A stretch of DNA of 64,000 nucleotides from Amborella trichopoda (taxonomy: Eukaryota > Streptophyta > Magnoliopsida > Amborellales > Amborellaceae). The stretch is taken from positions 1,631,296 through 1,695,295 of the forward strand of contig NW_006499563.1 in the NCBI RefSeq assembly GCF_000471905.2, in the 5' to 3' direction. This document shows positions 22,301-35,100 of the stretch, one piece after another; position 1 is the stretch's first letter, and the number at the start of each line of letters is the position of its first letter. Below the pieces are notes generated by a model, which was not told the DNA's origin, searched no databases, and was given only the letters and a program-made list of their open reading frames with translations. Both the position numbers and the translations under genes were made by a program.

Positions 22301-25300
22301 TACGTGTGCAAGCACACACACAATATGTTTTCTCTAAACAAGATTCGCCATAGTATAGATCATCCGCACTCTAGGCATGCACATAGAGGTGCGTGAAAAC
22401 TGAAGACTCCTGATTTTCCCATTCTGTACCCAGGTGCCCTGAAATTCCCTGCTATATTATGTCACAGTCCTATAATTTTTGCTGATTGGTAGCCTCCGGT
22501 CCCTCCCTCCATCCACACACAAGGAGATTTTAGACGTTTTGCGATATCGAACCCCACCCTCCTCCCCCCTCCTCTCCACCCAACAAAAAAAAACGGCAAA
22601 AATGACCCTTCCTCACTCTCTTCCCATCATGGTAACTGGTTTCCAGAGAACCACCGACTCTGAATATGTGGAAGGACAAAGTCCCACCTGCAAGCTGCTC
22701 CCCCTCCCTCCCCTCTGTACTCTTATCCCTGCTCCCTCACTTTCTTGTGGGTTATCTCTACAGATCAAGGTTACTGGTTTCTAGAGAAATGTGTGCACGG
22801 ACAAAAGCCCATATTTGCATGGATATATGGATGGGGACATAAACAAGAGCATAAACATCAGGAAATGTGGACAGTAGCAAATCTGGATAAGAATTGTCTA
22901 TGAATAGCAATTCAGGAGAGCAATAGAGCCAAAACAAAAGAACAATTGGCTTTCAAGCTTATCATGCCCAAGGTACAGTATAACCATAATCTCACCATTA
23001 ACTCCAACACAAAACCACCATAGTAACCAGTGACTATTTCATGCAAAGTTTCAAATATTGGTTCAGTACCATTAAAAAACACTTTTGACATAATCATTCA
23101 AGGGGAACTAAGTTTGGAATTAAGTTTTACTCCCTTTATTCATGTGTCTTAGATCATAATCTCTGCTTTAGCCATTCAAGCAGAGAGTGAGAGGGGACTG
23201 GTATTTGGCAGGTTTTCTGCAGGTGGACTGTAGAAATCTACAGTTTCTTTTATACTTAGGAACCTTTTAAAAAGATGAAGATTGGAAGTAAGAGAGAGTG
23301 AAGCATAAAATGGGGAGAGAGAGTGGGGGGGCAAAGGGTAAGGGCTGTAGTTCCTATGGTCTAATGCCTAGGGACACACCCCCCTCGCAATGATATTCCA
23401 TGGGGTTTGCCCCCAATCAATGTATTAAAATGCGGGATGCGGCCAGATGTGTTGGGGGGGGGCGCGATGCGGCTCGATACAGTCCAAGTGCGGATGCATC
23501 GCCGCGATGCTGTCAATAAATATAAAAAATTATAGAAATTCTAAAAAATTAGGTTACTGCAGGGAAAAAATACAGAGGTGATTTATGTGATAACAGATAT
23601 TTAGTTTATTCATGAACTCCAAAAGTATCAGTTGTCACCTGTCAGAGATTGTGTATCAACTATCCCTTGATAGAAACTAGAAACTTGAAACTAGCTTCAT
23701 AAAACATTCAACAACCATAAGCACAAATTTGTAACCAAAAACTTTAAAGTTATAAAATACAAACTAAAAGTCTATCGAGATTTAAGAGTTCAAAATTCAA
23801 GCTCAAAACAAATCATCATCATTTCTCAACTCTCAAGTCTGGAGATTTTAAATTTCAAATCCTAATAGGAGAACTTATCTTGAGAGTCTCCATGTGCATA
23901 AGCATTCTAAACTTCGTCTAAACTTCCTCAAATCAATACCCAAAAGAACTAAATCAACAACCAATCATCAAGCAATACGAAATCTAATAACTTCACGCAA
24001 AAAAATTTCCGGCACCTTTTTTTTATTGATTTGATTCAAAAAAAGCCACGGATGTGGCTGTTTGTAGTTCTTTAGGGGGAATAATAACCCCAAAACGCTT
24101 TCCCTCCTTTTTCGGGGCTCAAAATGTCGAAAATACCCCTGCCCGAGGGATCTTTTTTCACGGAAATGACTGTCCCCATATGCGGATTATACGGGATGCA
24201 GCGCATATGCGGGCGCACCTCTCCAAAGCGCATATGCAGCCTATAGTGATGCGCCGCCCAGCACATAATGCTTTATACGACCGCATATGCGACGATGCGG
24301 CTGCGTTTTAAAACCATGCCCCCAATGCATGCAATGTATGGGGGTTCTTGTCGGCACTGTCGCTAGAATAAAGAAAATAAAAATTGAAGTCTTGCCCCGC
24401 CCTCCCCCAATCTATGATTCATTACCCCCTTATTCAAAATAATAGTTATTACAGTTTACTCTAAAATAAGAAAGGGGCAGGGTTGTGTTAAGTAGGCAGC
24501 CAAGGTAAAACATTTTCAAATCTTATCATTAATCCTAAACCTACAGTATCTACTTATGCTAGGGGCTCACTGAGGGTATGGCCCTAATAAAGCAGAATAG
24601 CAGACCAAGAATCATGTAGCCAACCCCGATTAATTGGGAAAAGGCTATGATGATGATGATGACTCTAGAATAAGAAAAAGGGTGTACTACCAGCCACGTA
24701 TTAGGCTTAGGTCAAGGGGTGAGAACAGGTCGGATAGGGGATAGATGCACCCAGATTCAGATTCAGATCCGAATAGTACACATTCAGATTCAGATCCGAA
24801 TAGTACACATCAGATTGAATCCTAAATATTTGGATCCGGATCTGAATTTGAATTTATACATAGGATCTGGATCCGGATTACTCTGTTGTACTGTTGCGTA
24901 GATAGAGGAGCGGAAGGTGGGTTTTGTGCAGAGAGAAATTGGAGATGGGCTTTGTGCAGAGAGAAATTGGAGATGGGCTTTGTGCAGAGAGAAATTGGAG
25001 ATGGGCTTTGTGCAAAGAGAGAGAATGAAGGGTTTGAATCTGATGGGAAAGATGGGTTGGGTGTAGAGGGAGAAACTGAAGGCGGGCCCTGTGAGATGGT
25101 AGAAATTGAAGGTGGGTTCCATGTAGAGAGAGAAACTAGAGATGGGTTTTGTGTAGAGAGAGAAAGTGGTGAAGGAGATGATGATGATTCTGGTATTTCA
25201 GTGAGAGACGAGGGTTTTTCAGTCAGACACATCTTAATGGAGGGAGTTGTTTGTGCTGATAAAGTATTCAAACCACTCCTTCCATAGTATTTGTTGCCCC

Positions 25301-26138
25301 TTGTGATACAGGGAAAATGGTTTGCTCATTGACGCGTGCGTACATAGATTGGATTTTCAATTGATGAGAAAGAAAGACTTTGGTATGCATTACGGAGAGT
25401 TTCATACTCATTACATCAAGAGAGAGAGGGATGTGGGGTAGGAGTATGAGAGAGAGAGAGAGAAAGAGAGATGTGGGGCAGGAGTAAGGTACAAATAGCG
25501 AGAGAGAGAGAGAAGCGGTGTACGGAAGGAGGAAGAGAGGCACGGGATTTGGGTTCACAATCTCTCTCTCTCTACATTCATTCTTAGTTCTAAATATTGT
25601 TGTGGCTTAAAAATCAGGTGCCTGGAAGAAGGGGCAGAAGAATTTTTCCTGAAACCAGTTCAGCTCGCAGGTATGAACAAGTTTAAACCCCATCTCACGA
25701 AATCAGCCAATCCATCGATCCCACCACTCTCTCTCCTCAAAAATCAAGCAGTAACCCCAACAAAAGAAGCCACTGAGTCCGCCACTCTCTCTTCTCAGAG
25801 GAGAAGACCAAGATACAATGGCCTCACTGTCTCTGTGTGACAATACTTTTTCTCTCTACTTTTGGCATAAACTTACTGCTTTTATTAAGTTTAACCTTTC
25901 CTTCAAAAAAACAGAACTTAAAGCTTTTATTTTTAAAGAGGAGCAGAGGAGAAGAAAACCGAGGTGTAAAAGGGAAGGACTTGAAGACAGAGAGTTAAGA
26001 CTCTCGGCAAGAAGGAAGAAAGTGGTTTCCATCTCTCTATCTAAAGAGAGAGTTTGAGTTAAAGAAAGCCTTCTCTCTAGAAAGAAAAATCTCAAGACAG
26101 TTGAGGAACAAAGCCTAACAGAGTTGAGAAAGCAACAT

Positions 26139-26169
<31 letters not shown>

Positions 26170-29100
26170 AGAGGGACAAAGTCTAATAGAATTGTGGAAG
26201 CAGCATGCTTTCTCTCTAACACGTTCTCTCTCTCTCTCTCTCTCTCTCTAGAGGGACAGCCTAGTAGAGTTGAGGCTCTCTAGAGTCTAGATGTCCATTT
26301 TCACTTTAGAAAGACAGAGCTCTCTCTCTCTCTAGATGACAATCCTCTCTCTAAAGGCAAAGCTTGGGAGACTATCCCCCTCTCTCTAGAAAGGCATGGC
26401 ATAGGAGACCAGATTCTCTCTCTAGGAATTTGTAGAACCACTTTTTTTCCTCTGCAAAATACCTACATAGGTTATTATACTAATTAAAAAACCGGGTTGG
26501 ATCCGGTCCGGATCTAGGTTGGATCCCAATCTGGATCCAGGTCGGATCCCAATCGGATCCACTTGTACCCAGATCCGATCCAGATTATTATTTGGATCTG
26601 ATTTTTGGATCCGGATCCAAATTTCAGATCCAATTCTTGGATCAATACCCGGATCCGAAATTCGGGTTTCGGATCCGGTAACTTCTCAGCCCTACTTAGG
26701 TCTTTATGAAACCCAAACAAAGATTTCTTCATTATTTCAGAAAAAATAAATGAAAGAAAGCTCAAATAAGAGTTTCATCCATAAAACTGCAACTTCATAA
26801 CAAAAAAAATTATTTATCCATGACTACGACTTTAGACCTTTAAGATGTACATATTCCAAATATTTTGCATTAGTCCACTGTAAAAAAAACTTAGTAAGAA
26901 GTCCTATTTTATTTGGATGTGCTACAATTCCAAAAATGATTTTAAATATCACACGGTCATCATTATCATGTCACTCCATTTGCATTGGCAAAATAATAAT
27001 GAGCTAAATTTTATCAAACAATGTGCACACTAAATTTTATTATATATTGCAAAATTTAAGAAAAATGTGCATGTATCAGGTTTTAGTGGGTTTGACCTCA
27101 TTTCTATGAACGTGAAAAGCTAAAATTTGCCAGGATTTTTACATTTTTCAGATCAAAGATAGATACTGTGACGCAATTTTAGATTCAACTTTGCAACCAC
27201 TTAGCTGTTCATTGTTAATAGCATACGATTGAGGCATGTTGCTCCTCCATTTGAAGTCTGACAAACATTTTTGGACTTTTAAATGAGAAGGAACAAACCT
27301 CAGCCGTCATTTGTTAACTTCAGAAAGCTGGGAAGTGCTTGCGAGTTGTTTGAAGGTAAAATGCTATCATGAACATATCCCTAATTTACAGACCAGTAAT
27401 TTTTAAAGAATCATGCGCTAGCGATTTAGGTACAAAAGAATTCACCAAATTATATCATTTTGCATTGAATATCAAGGAAGAAAAGTATGTAAAATTTTTC
27501 ATGCACACTAATTTCTCCATAAATATGATCCAACATTGGAAAATGTCAGAGTGGGACATTAGGAATAAGGAACACTAATACTACAGTTCGCCTAGGTTTG
27601 TTTTTAAGTCTTTGGAGGGAGAAAATTTGTGAATTTCATTCATGATTTTTTTCCCCAAAGCTTTCATCGATGTGGCCTGGATTTTCTTCTGAGTTTGTTG
27701 ATTTCTTCAGGATTGTACTTTGTGATTTTGGGTTGTCAAATTGTTCTCAAAAGATGAAGATAATTACAATGGATACACGTAAACAAGGAAATGTTTTGTG
27801 TCCATGCAACATTTGATGAGGATCTTGAAGTTTCCAGAAAGCAATGTCCAAAGGGAAATGCAAGTAAATCTACTTCCATGTCAGAAGAACTTCAGAAACA
27901 AAACACAATCCCAGAAGTTAATGCTAAATATGAGCCAAAATATACATAAAGAAATAAATCCCCACGGGTCTCTGCAAGTTAGTTTTAGAAGTAACTGAGA
28001 AGGTACCAATCAATTTTCTTGGAATGCCCATGCCACCTTGCATTAAATACAAGAAAACTGTAAACACGAATTTTGTTGTTACTTAGCAAGTTCTCTTAGT
28101 AACAGATCATTCCAAATAACCTATTCCACAAATATGAAACTGTCAAGCTTTAATTGTCTACATTAACACAGGAAAACTATCATAGCAGAATATATATGAA
28201 AACTACTTGGTAAAGCTAAAAGCTTGAAAAGAAATAGTATTTTCCCTCAAACACAACAAAGTGTCGAACCTTTTTTTCCCGGAACCTTGACAACCACTTC
28301 TTAAATGGTAAATTGAAGCAAGTTTTCGTACCTAAAAATAGGTCAAGGACAATCAACTTAAAATCTTTAGATGCAAGTTAATAATTACATAAGTCAATTC
28401 AAGGCAAGCAAAAAGCAGATCAACTTTTGTGAAAGCAAAACAAATAAGTTGGGAATAATCAAAAGAAAGACAATGACACTAAGATAACATGGAAAGCAAA
28501 CGCTATAGAATCTCCTGAAACACAGATTCGCATTAACATTATAATAAGAACCCAAAAAAATGTTGTAAATATCAGTATTCTAAAACTAACAGAGCTCGGC
28601 TACGTCAACAGGAACGGGTAGCCTACCAGTTCCGCAGAGCCTCCACAAAGCTATTCAGTACATAGTTGTTGGGATCGGGAGCGGGAAGGGTACAAGGATC
28701 GCGATCGAGAGCGAGGGATCGTGAAATGCCAGAAGATACCCATGGTTGGGAACTTCGTCCGTACAATGCAGATGTTAGGGATCAAGATCCCTAAATATTA
28801 GGAATCAAGATTCCAACCTTTTGGGGATCTTGATCCCGACCTTTTGGGATCTTGATCCCAACTTTTTGAGGATCTTGTTACCAACCTTAAAATATATGAT
28901 AATCCTAGATTATGTATACTCTTCAAAGTAGGGATCATTATCGATAGCAAGCAAGCAATAGTTGTGTTGCTAGTTGGCTGTAAACAACGAAAATCATTAG
29001 TTTGGTTGTTGTCTTGGTCTTTAAGGTTGGGATCGAGTTCACTAACAGTGGGAATCGAGATTCCTATGAAAAGAGTTTGAGATCCTAAAATTTAAATATC

Positions 29101-32100
29101 GAGATCCCTGAGAGATTAGTTCTAGGAGAGACAGAATCGAGATCCTATAAGTGATCACCTACCAAAGTAGGAGATCCTGGTAACTATGACTCACTAATCC
29201 GCCCAAGTCCTAACAGTGACGGATGGTTTGGCCCCAAGTTGAGACTGAATCCAACAATATATGCAAAAATATAAGGGGGTAGAGTCCGACACTATTTGCA
29301 AAAATTGAAGGGGGTAGGATACCGCCCCCTTTCTTGCTTTCTCTTCACAACTGAAGCTCCAAAACCCTAAAAATTTGCCCCAGACCTATTTTTAAGGAAA
29401 GCTCAGGCCTGTTTTTTGTATCGCCTATCCAGTCTAAATCTTGGACTCAACAAAAAAGCATGAAATCTCTCAAATCTGATATTTGGAATATTGAATTAAG
29501 GTTTGGCCTAAAATTACAAGATCTTTGGATGAACTATATACAAAGTCCAATAAATATTTAGTCCAGAGATTTTCATTTGAAGCATTTGAGGGTATATCTG
29601 CAAAGATTGAAAGCCCACTGTGAATAATTACAATATCTTTGGATGGACTATATACAAAGTACAATAAAAATATAGTCCAGTGGTTTTCATTTGGAGCATT
29701 TGAGGATATATCTGCAAAGATTGAAAGCCTGGATTGGCACTAGCCACATCGTTGAATGGATCAGCTTCAAGAATTTGGTTAAGCAAATTTTTTTTTCGAT
29801 TAATATTCATGTAAACAAATTTATTTGCCCAAATATCACTAGATCTAGTTATACTTTCTTTGATTGAGTATTTTTCATTTTTTTATTTCTAAAAATTCAG
29901 GATTCTTTTTTTTTTGCCCTAATTTTACATTTTACATAAAGAAATATGGGAATATATTTTTTCTTTTAAAGTTAATGACGCTAATGAGATATTTTCAATG
30001 GTTCTTTATGCCTCTAGCATGCTTAGACTATTTCCAAAGTAAGATTTTATAATGAATAATCCAGGAAATTAATTTTTTTTCATATTTTTTTGTATAAAAG
30101 AACATATTTATAATTTAAACATGTGAGAAGTTCTTACTTTTTTTTTTAACTTAATGATGATGATCATGTGTTTTTGGTTTTCGCTTTTATGCCTCTAGTA
30201 TGCTTACTTTATTTCTAGAGTAGCACATTCACTCAAAAAGAAAAAGTAACTAAATTAACCATTTTTAGTTAAAGCAATTGAATGTGACTGAAATTATTTT
30301 TTTAGATGTCTACGTAGATCCTATAGTACTTTTCAATTGGGTAAATCTTGGGAGAAGAGGGGAGATGAGGATCTAGGGTGGTAGTATGGGTGAAGATGGA
30401 TCCTCATACAATTGATAAAGTAAGATATAGACTCGGTGGGAAAGAGATGTCTGGTTATATTAATCACCTAAAACATCGTCTAGCAAAAGTTCAAGGTAAT
30501 GTTGTGCCTTGGCTAAGTGTTCCCGTGAATGTCAAGCAACAAATACCACAATCTATCATGGCAGCAAAAAGAAAACAGAAGGTAGTCCAGGAGATGGAGA
30601 GAATAATATCAATCTTCTCATCAGGAAGAGGAAGAAGATTCCAACGCCCAAATTAAGAGTGCAATGAGGGCCTGTCAAGAAGATATGTATGGACCATAGT
30701 GACCTGGCTCCACCTACCAAGGGGTTGATTCCACTCCAGAAACCCAAACCTATGCTCGAAGGAAGGGGATCTTAAAATTTGGAAATCCCTTACTATTAGG
30801 GATCGAAATCCTGGGCGACATGGGATCCAGATCCCTGAGCATAACAATATCATATGGCGATATAATTTAGTATGGTAAATGTGGTACAATATAGATGCCA
30901 TATTTATTGGAATCTTCAGCTCAGGTTGTGAATCTACTTCAGAATATCCTAATTCGGCAATTTTAACAAGGAATTGTCACAGAAATCGTTCTCGATTCCT
31001 TATCATAGGAATCTTGGTTCCAACTTTTTCCAAATCTCAATCACAACATTTATGGAAATCTCAGTTCCAACTTTTCAAATCTCAATTCCAACTTTTATTG
31101 AATCTTGATTCCATATTGATTCCCAATTCCACATAAAATGAATCTTGATTTTTTTTTAATCCAGAATCCCCAGCATTAAGTACCTCAATTCGTAGGTGCA
31201 GGAGACTGCAATTCAATCAACATGGAATATTGCTTTTTATTGATTCCCGATTCCCCATAAAATGAATCTTGATTTTTTTTTTAATCCAAAATCCACAACA
31301 TTAAGACCTCAATTCGTAGGTGCAGGACACTGCGATTCAATCAACATGAAATATTCCTTTCATCTTCATAGAATTTCAATCTACTTTTTTTGGAATCCTT
31401 CCAAAAAATCGAGTACCGATGTTCATAGGTGCACAAAATGTGATTCGTTGTATGTGCAATCTCACCTCAAATATATGTGGATTCTTATTTCAGTTATTTC
31501 GAAACCCCATTGGAGGACATTGTTTCTTATGGTTTATAGGTGCTCCAAATAATAATCCGATGAACGCAATGATAAAGTATTTGTAGCACGAACAACTTTC
31601 AAATGCAAATGTCCAAAGTTAAGAAGTACTTGACATGCATTACTCTAATGTCTTTAGCAAGTAACAAAGGAAGGTATTACTAGGGCGTTGGATTATTAAT
31701 GAGAGTACTAATGGTACTAGGAACGGCTCGGATCATGTTTCTAATAGTGCTAGGACTGGCTCGGATCACATTTCTAATAGTGCTTGGATTGGTTGCATTT
31801 GTTTAAATATTATTGGTAAAGAGTTTTACATTCAAATAGAGCTACAACACAGACAACTCCCCCGCACAAACAATGTCCTATTTTGAATTATAATATTGAA
31901 ATAAAAACCACATTTCAAAAATATAAGAGATAATATTTGTATTTTGTGTAGACAATTTCCCTGTGGAGTACAAGTGCCTATTGATAGACTTTACTTCTGA
32001 CACCGTGTCTGAGGCTTAATAGTCAATAACTCAATAAATTGACTTCATATTTACAAAACCCTTCTCCAGGTCTTAGAGACCTTTGATCTCGATTGCTTGA

Positions 32101-35100
32101 TTGGGTTCTAAGTTGTTAAGGTACAAGATGTCGGTGATGTAGGAATCTTGATTATAAAAGGGTTTCAACTCCACCCCATAAGAGTTAAAATCTCTATTGC
32201 CAAGTGGTTGAAACTTGATTCCAAACTGATATGAATCTTGATTCCAAATACATCAAAAACTCGATACATAAGATGTCGGAATCATGATTCCATATATGAA
32301 AGAATCTCATTTCCATATGGTTTGATTCCAAATAGGTTAAAAACTTGATTCCAAAGCGGTAGGAAACTCGATTCCTTGTATGTAGGGATCTCGATTCAAT
32401 TTGGGTAAAAACTTGATTACTATAAAGTAGGAATCTCGTTTCCTGCAATTCCCCTCGTACAAACATTGATTCCGGAAACATGAATCTTCTAACAAGTTTT
32501 AATTCTACGATTCTGATTCCCAAAACAATTTAAAATCTCAGACATTTACATCAACTATGATAGTAGCATGGTATAGCAGTATGGCATAGTCTAGCAATGT
32601 GGTATAGTCTTTTGCATATACTATATACTGCAGTATATATTATATGGTTACATATAACAAATCTTGTTTTTCTAGGAAGGTATCTGAAAACCAATTTGGT
32701 TTTATGCCAGGAAGGTCAACTACTGAGGCTATTTTCCTATTTAGGCAACTGATTGAGAAGTTTGGGGCAAAGGGAAAAGACCTCTATACGGTCTTTATTG
32801 ATCTAGAGAAAGCTTATGATAGAGTACCTCGAGATTTGATTTGGCAGGTGTTGGATAAGAAAGGCATCTCTAAACACTACATCGACTTAGTGAGAGATAT
32901 ATACGATGGAGCGCTAACTAGTGTATGAACAACTAGTGGAGAGACGAATGAGTTTTCAGTGACAATAGGTCTACATCAAGGGTCAGCATTGAGCCCGTAC
33001 CTCTTTGTCTTAGTTATGGACGACCTAACTAGCCACCTACAGGATAAGGTACCGTGGTGCATGTTGTCCGCAGATGACATAGTACTGATTGATGAGACCC
33101 GAAACGGCATCAACACAAAGTTAGAACTTTGGAGGGATGCTCTAGAATCCGAAGGTTTTAAAATTAGTCGGACTAAGACAGAGTATATGGAGTGTACGTT
33201 TAGTAAAAATAGAAGTAGAGACGATGAAGTAGTCAAGATTGATGGTCAGAAAGCACATGTCAGCCAAGTAGAAAATGGTGATCGTATGTGGAGGTTCAAT
33301 ATTTGCACCAAGAAAGCATGTTTTCAAGTGGCACCATCAAGTGGTAGAATCAGTTCTTCAGAGCTTTATGGAAGAATCACGACATCTAAAGCAAACTTCA
33401 GTCACAAAACTATGAGGAAATACAAGGTTGGAGAAACTCTAGTTCATGAACAAGCCCTTGCTACCCATCTTCAACCACTCCACATTCACATTATTTGATC
33501 AATGTGTTCTAGTACCAAAACTGTAAAGTTTCTTTTTATTGGTGCAACAATGTTAGCAAGCCGATGGGATGTACCTGATGTATGCAGCCAGCAGACTATT
33601 ATCAATGATCTCATGCAGTAAATAAATATATTCGGCCTCAAGCTCGGCCTCAGTAAGACTTTGATGAGTCTTATGCATACCCTGTGTTATTATTGTGAGG
33701 CGATGGAGAAAACTTTTATGGGATTTGAAAGTGCTGGCCACCAAAGTTTGGCCATAAAAACAATTGTTTTTCAACCATGGAGAAGAGTGGCCATTTTAAA
33801 GGGGCACTCATGTTTTACCCTTCAGTACCAGGTGATTTTAGTGCTTCTACGTTTGCAAGGGCATTCAAATGTAATTTATCAAATCGCAGCCCATTGTCCA
33901 CCATGTCAGCCAAGTGGATAACCATCATAGATGCATTCAGGTTATTCAACCTCATGCTTTACAAAGAACATTTGCGTGGATATGTTGGACTTCACCATCA
34001 GCTAAGGGAAGTGGATGATGCCGCAACAAAAACTCGAGTCGATGATGCCGCAACAAAACTAAAGGAGTATTTAGTTAGAATTTAGTCGGTTGCTGAATTT
34101 TTTTGGTTTTAAGATCGAATGAAGGCCGGATTTAATTTCCCAAACTCCTTTCGCATCATTTGTAAAGATCGAAGTGCTGGCGGACTGTGGCCCCCGTAAG
34201 GATGGGTTACCAATTTCCATTGACAACATTAATATGACTTTCAACATGACAAGCGAAAGGTGACCAGCCCCGTGCACTATATGGGTGCCAACAAAAACAC
34301 AGAACAAACCATACCAAGATACTTTGCAGAACCTTGGAAAACCAAGCAATGCTGGAGAAAATCTATGCAGCATTAGAACGTTTTTTATTTCTGACAAAAG
34401 AATTCAACATACCCCGGTCATTTACAATGAACCTTGCTCAACATGATCCGATGGCTCAAAAGAGCTTCCCCATGTCCAAGGAAAATGGATGAAATTTCCA
34501 TGGATCTGGAGATATCTTATGTGATTTTCATGTTCTTGATTTGTTCTTGTTACCAAGAAAGCTAATTTGGTAATCAAATAAGATGGCCAACATGTGTGAA
34601 TAAGTATACTTTGCAGACATGGCATTTCTCATCATTGAAGGGGCACCTTAACTCCTATCATAGTTTTTGAATTTGTATAAATATCATTGACTGTTGTTTG
34701 GCTCTCAATAACTACTTCCCAGAGTAATAATACGAAAAGGTGAAACTTGATGTGCTGGAGAACCAAATACAACAAAACGAAATAATGAACTATTTCATTT
34801 TCTATATCACAAAGGTCCATGTAATGTCCTCATTTTTTAAATTATACTCACACCAATGGAACCTCGGAATGTGAATAGAAGGAAAGTGGTTATACCTGAG
34901 AACAATCACGAGTACGCATTGGTTGGAAAGATGATATATCCTCCTCATTCAAAACCATCTGTCTCAAATTCTGCATCAAGTTCACAAAAAGATTATCCTT
35001 ACAAACAAACTTTTCCTGATGAAACCAACCTCAGCAACTCATAAAACTATAGTAAATGGTTGGTCTTACAAGAACACCCAGATAAAATCAAGCATTTAAC

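Larger units (their letters stand above)
24714..26694. mobile_element. hAT-like element with GGATCCGGATCC palindromes, 1981 bp
   Basis: A perfect 8-bp duplication, cttaggtc, flanks it (24706-24713 and 26695-26702). The left end AAGGGGTGAGAACAGGTCGG matches the complement of the right end (TAGGGCTGAGAAGTTACCGG). 'ggatccgg', 'cagatccg' and 'ggatctg' units fill the first 160 bp and the last 200 bp, as subterminal palindromes. The interior holds a 28-bp minisatellite and CT/GA tracts. Open frames on both strands there are repeat-driven, and I see no transposase. It lies in intron 6. Confidence 0.85.

Noticed and set aside
24790..25558. Overlapping 96-149-codon frames on both strands near 25 kb
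   Set aside because: They are generated by the 28-bp minisatellite and GA/CT runs inside a hAT-like element.
33553..34397. Possible small host genes in intron 5
   Set aside because: Frames on both strands are short, overlapping and show no domain or splice structure that I can support.
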